64,000 bases of DNA from Slackia piriformis YIT 12062 (GTDB lineage: Bacteria; Actinomycetota; Coriobacteriia; Coriobacteriales; Eggerthellaceae). Positions 62,252-64,000 of the stretch are shown here, one piece after another (position 1 is the stretch's first letter; the number at the start of each line of letters is the position of its first letter). The position numbers and the translations under genes were made by a program. The DNA lies in the NCBI RefSeq assembly GCF_000296445.1, contig NZ_JH815199.1:1-64000 (forward strand). Direction: 5' to 3'. The notes under the pieces are model-generated. The model searched no databases, was not told the DNA's origin, and saw nothing but the letters and a program-made list of their open reading frames with translations.

Positions 62252-62852
62252 CCCTTTTTGAAAACAATATCCCCGTTACTCCATGAAGAGCCACGGACCG
62301 GTCTTTCCCGTCCCTCTAGCTGGAGGCTTCTTCTTCCATGAGCGCCATCTTCGAAATGTTGAAAACGTTGAAAAGTGGCATAATCCCAGGAATTCGCGGT
62401 TGAAAAGTCTCTGGAAAACATTCCACACTGTTCTTTCCGTATGGAAAATATCCTTGTGAAAAAAGGCAGTATGCAATCTTATACCTATCTGAACAGGCAT
62501 TATACAAAATAGCTTCAATGTTTCTGCTTTTTGCCATTTTTCAGAACTGCCACGCTTTTCCAGGCTTTTTCCAGTTTAAAAACATGGAATTTTCCCTTCT
62601 CGACAAAGCAGCCCGCAGGGTTTTCCTCATTTTTAGAAGCGTTGCCCACTGTTTTCAATCAACTTTTCAAGAATGATTCCTGACTTTCCACAATGGTTGA
62701 ATAAAATGTTGAAAACTTATAAAAGGCGGGGTGATACTGCTTGAAATTTTCCACGTACCCTCGAAATGCCCCTTGGAAAAGTTTTCCACAATCCGTAAAA
62801 TGGGGAAAACCGATTCGGGGAAAACTATCTCGCTTCCTGGAATCGTCGGAAA
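62240..62852. other. oriC: Probable replication origin (oriC) with variant DnaA boxes
   Basis: A 600-base gene-free region between rpmH and the dnaA side. It carries candidate DnaA boxes: TTTTCCACA (62782-62790), CTTTCCACA (62684-62692), TTTTCCACG (62747-62755) and CATTCCACA (62419-62427), plus many near-matches of TTTTCAAC/GTTGAAAA type, several spaced in AT-rich stretches. Canonical TTATCCACA is not seen. Neighbourhood rpmH/dnaA and ParAB nearby support an origin. Exact limits and the melting region are not known. Confidence 0.75.
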
Positions 62853-63680
62853 ATGATGAAAACTTCGGAATTAAATGGAAAAGCGTTGGAACCCACATCA
62901 AACACACCGCAAGACGCTCCAGAAACCGTCGGCTCGTTGAGCGACGATTTTTCCCATGCACTCACTTCCGCGCGCATCGCATGCTACGACGATTTCCGCA
63001 GCGCACCACGTGTTACCGAGATTGCACCGAACACAACAGCGGAATTCATCGAGAGCCTTGCCTCCACAATCTACACGCAGGCGCAGCAAACGGGCGGGTC
63101 CATCCCCTACACCGTTATCAGAGAAGTAAGCGAGAACTTCATTCATGCCCGATTCTGCGAAATCGTCGTTTCCATATATGACGGAGGAAACACCATCAGG
63201 TTCTCCGACCAAGGCCCGGGCATTCCCCAGAAAGAGAAAGCCCAGATGCCGGGGTTCTCTTCCGCCACAGACCCCATGAAACGATACATTCGAGGGGTGG
63301 GAAGCGGGTTGCCCCTTGTCAAGGAATACCTCTCCTTCTCCCATGGGCGCATTACCATAGAAGACAACCTCAGGGCGGGAGCGGTCGTCACCATAAGCGT
63401 CGCACCTGGTCAGGACCGCAGCCCATCGAAACGTCACACGAGCACGCCCCAGCGTAACGACTCGACCCCGCGTCTCACCGACCGAGAGAAGGACATCCTC
63501 CGCCTCCTCATGCAAGAAGGATCTCTGAGGCTCACGGACATCAAAAACGATCTCGGCCTAAGCCCTAGCACCGCGCACCGAATCCTCGGGAACCTCGAGG
63601 AGGCCGGGCTTGTGGAATCGGTCGGGAAGATGAGATGCCTGACCGACTTTGGCCTGGGCATTGCGGAAGACCTGTTTTAA
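62853..63680 (+). CDS. GHKL-type ATPase fused to a winged helix, next to dnaA
   Basis: 275 residues. A GHKL (HATPase_c) domain at about 45-190 has N-box VIREVSENFIHA, G1 FSDQGPGIP and G2 GVGSGLPLVKEYL; there is no HisKA or other sensor part. After a Ser/Arg-rich linker comes a C-terminal winged helix (TDREKDILRLLMQEGSLRLT, STAHRILGNLEEAGLVE) of MarR/IclR-like type. It could be an anti-sigma or switch protein coupled to DNA binding. It lies directly after oriC, 125 bases before dnaA on the same strand. The start (ATG 62853 or 62856) has only a weak SD. Function unknown. Confidence 0.85.
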   Translation: MMKTSELNGKALEPTSNTPQDAPETVGSLSDDFSHALTSARIACYDDFRSAPRVTEIAPNTTAEFIESLASTIYTQAQQTGGSIPYTVIREVSENFIHARFCEIVVSIYDGGNTIRFSDQGPGIPQKEKAQMPGFSSATDPMKRYIRGVGSGLPLVKEYLSFSHGRITIEDNLRAGAVVTISVAPGQDRSPSKRHTSTPQRNDSTPRLTDREKDILRLLMQEGSLRLTDIKNDLGLSPSTAHRILGNLEEAGLVESVGKMRCLTDFGLGIAEDLF

Positions 63681-63805
63681 CCCCTCTAGACAAGGTACGC
63701 CGCACCTACAGCAAGAAGACAGCGGCATTACGCATATACGACACGGCTATTTCGTTAAACAAGACGACGAAGCAGCCTCTATCGAACGAAAGAGAAAGTG
63801 CAACC

Positions 63806-64000
63806 ATGGTAGACTCCAGCAACCTCTACGAAACCTGGCAGCTCGTCTGCGCCCAGGTGAAAAGTTACGACACGGTCAACGCCATCCAGGTCGACGCTTT
63901 CTTCGGCCGCCTCCAACCCCAGGCCATATCCGACGGGTTTTTGATCGTAACCGCCGATACCGCATTCATAAAAGACCAGGTGGAGAGAAGGTTCCTTACC
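63806..64000 (+). CDS. dnaA: Chromosomal replication initiator DnaA (N-terminal part, partial)
   Basis: The first 65 codons reach the window edge. Residues MVDSSNLYETWQLVCAQVKS and FFGRLQPQAISDGFLIVTAD fit DnaA domain I. ATG 63806 follows gaaagagaaag about 6 bases away. Right neighbours are not visible. Confidence 0.88.
   Translation, partial: MVDSSNLYETWQLVCAQVKSYDTVNAIQVDAFFGRLQPQAISDGFLIVTADTAFIKDQVERRFLT

Overview
The window looks like the origin-proximal part of an actinobacterial chromosome of class Coriobacteriia, most likely family Eggerthellaceae. The evidence is a Tat-exported fumarate-reductase-like flavoprotein divergent from a membrane-embedded LuxR regulator, a DUF5679 zinc-ribbon gene, an acetylase-type lysine pathway, and the right-hand gene order parB-parA-rsmG-jag-yidC-yidD-rnpA-rpmH followed by dnaA. 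Base composition is moderately GC-rich, with visibly AT-richer accessory islands. No species is claimed.

Layout. 1-520: 5' end of a 16S rRNA gene (minus strand) preceded by tRNA-Ser(UGA). 0.8-4.5 kb: flavoprotein/LuxR divergent pair. 4.5-11.7 kb: accessory island. It holds palindromic repeats, an alpha/beta-hydrolase remnant, a decayed IS3-family transposase, two AT-rich genes for zinc-finger membrane proteins, an IS200-type element and a HipA-like kinase pseudogene. 11.7-17.6 kb: lysine/DAP biosynthesis (lysA-dapA-dapB-dapH behind a lysine riboswitch) and an M20 deacetylase. 17.7-24.4 kb: ApbE, tRNA-Arg(CCU), a 1165-residue surface protein and a Schlafen/AlbA-type regulator. 24.9-36.1 kb, all on the minus strand: MacB-like ABC exporter, galE, aminotransferase, citrate synthase and serC-serA-DUF1015. 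36.3-39.0 kb: an NRAMP-type transporter translationally coupled to an MgtE_N/CBS protein. 39-44 kb: two identical tRNA-Arg(ACG) genes, an MFS exporter, 5-formyl-THF cyclo-ligase, tRNA-Gly(CCC), a HemN-like radical SAM protein and a 49-residue zinc-ribbon protein. 44-53 kb: a huge M28-like pseudopeptidase, a coiled-coil membrane protein, a DinG-type helicase/exonuclease and an unknown tail-anchored protein. 53-64 kb: ddl, reverse rubrerythrin, rlmN, parB-parA with parS sites, rsmG, jag, yidC, yidD, rnpA, rpmH, a probable oriC, a GHKL-ATPase/winged-helix protein and the start of dnaA.

How it fits together. rpmH-rnpA-yidD-yidC-jag and parAB run away from the proposed origin on the minus strand and dnaA runs away on the plus strand, so replication probably starts between 62.2 and 63.8 kb. 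Three parS sites cluster at parA and a fourth perfect site lies about 33 kb from the origin. LysA, DapA, DapB and DapH, with the M20 deacetylase and possibly the class I aminotransferase at 30 kb, give an acetyl-type route to meso-DAP and lysine.

The most unusual items are these: the 59-bp palindromic repeat pairs at 4.6 and 16.1 kb; the three palindromes between parA and rsmG; the GHKL-wHTH gene between oriC and dnaA; the M28 pseudoenzyme with an insertion of about 830 residues; the surface protein with an internal sorting-signal-like segment; and the NRAMP/MgtE_N-CBS couple. All calls come from reading the sequence; no database search was run.
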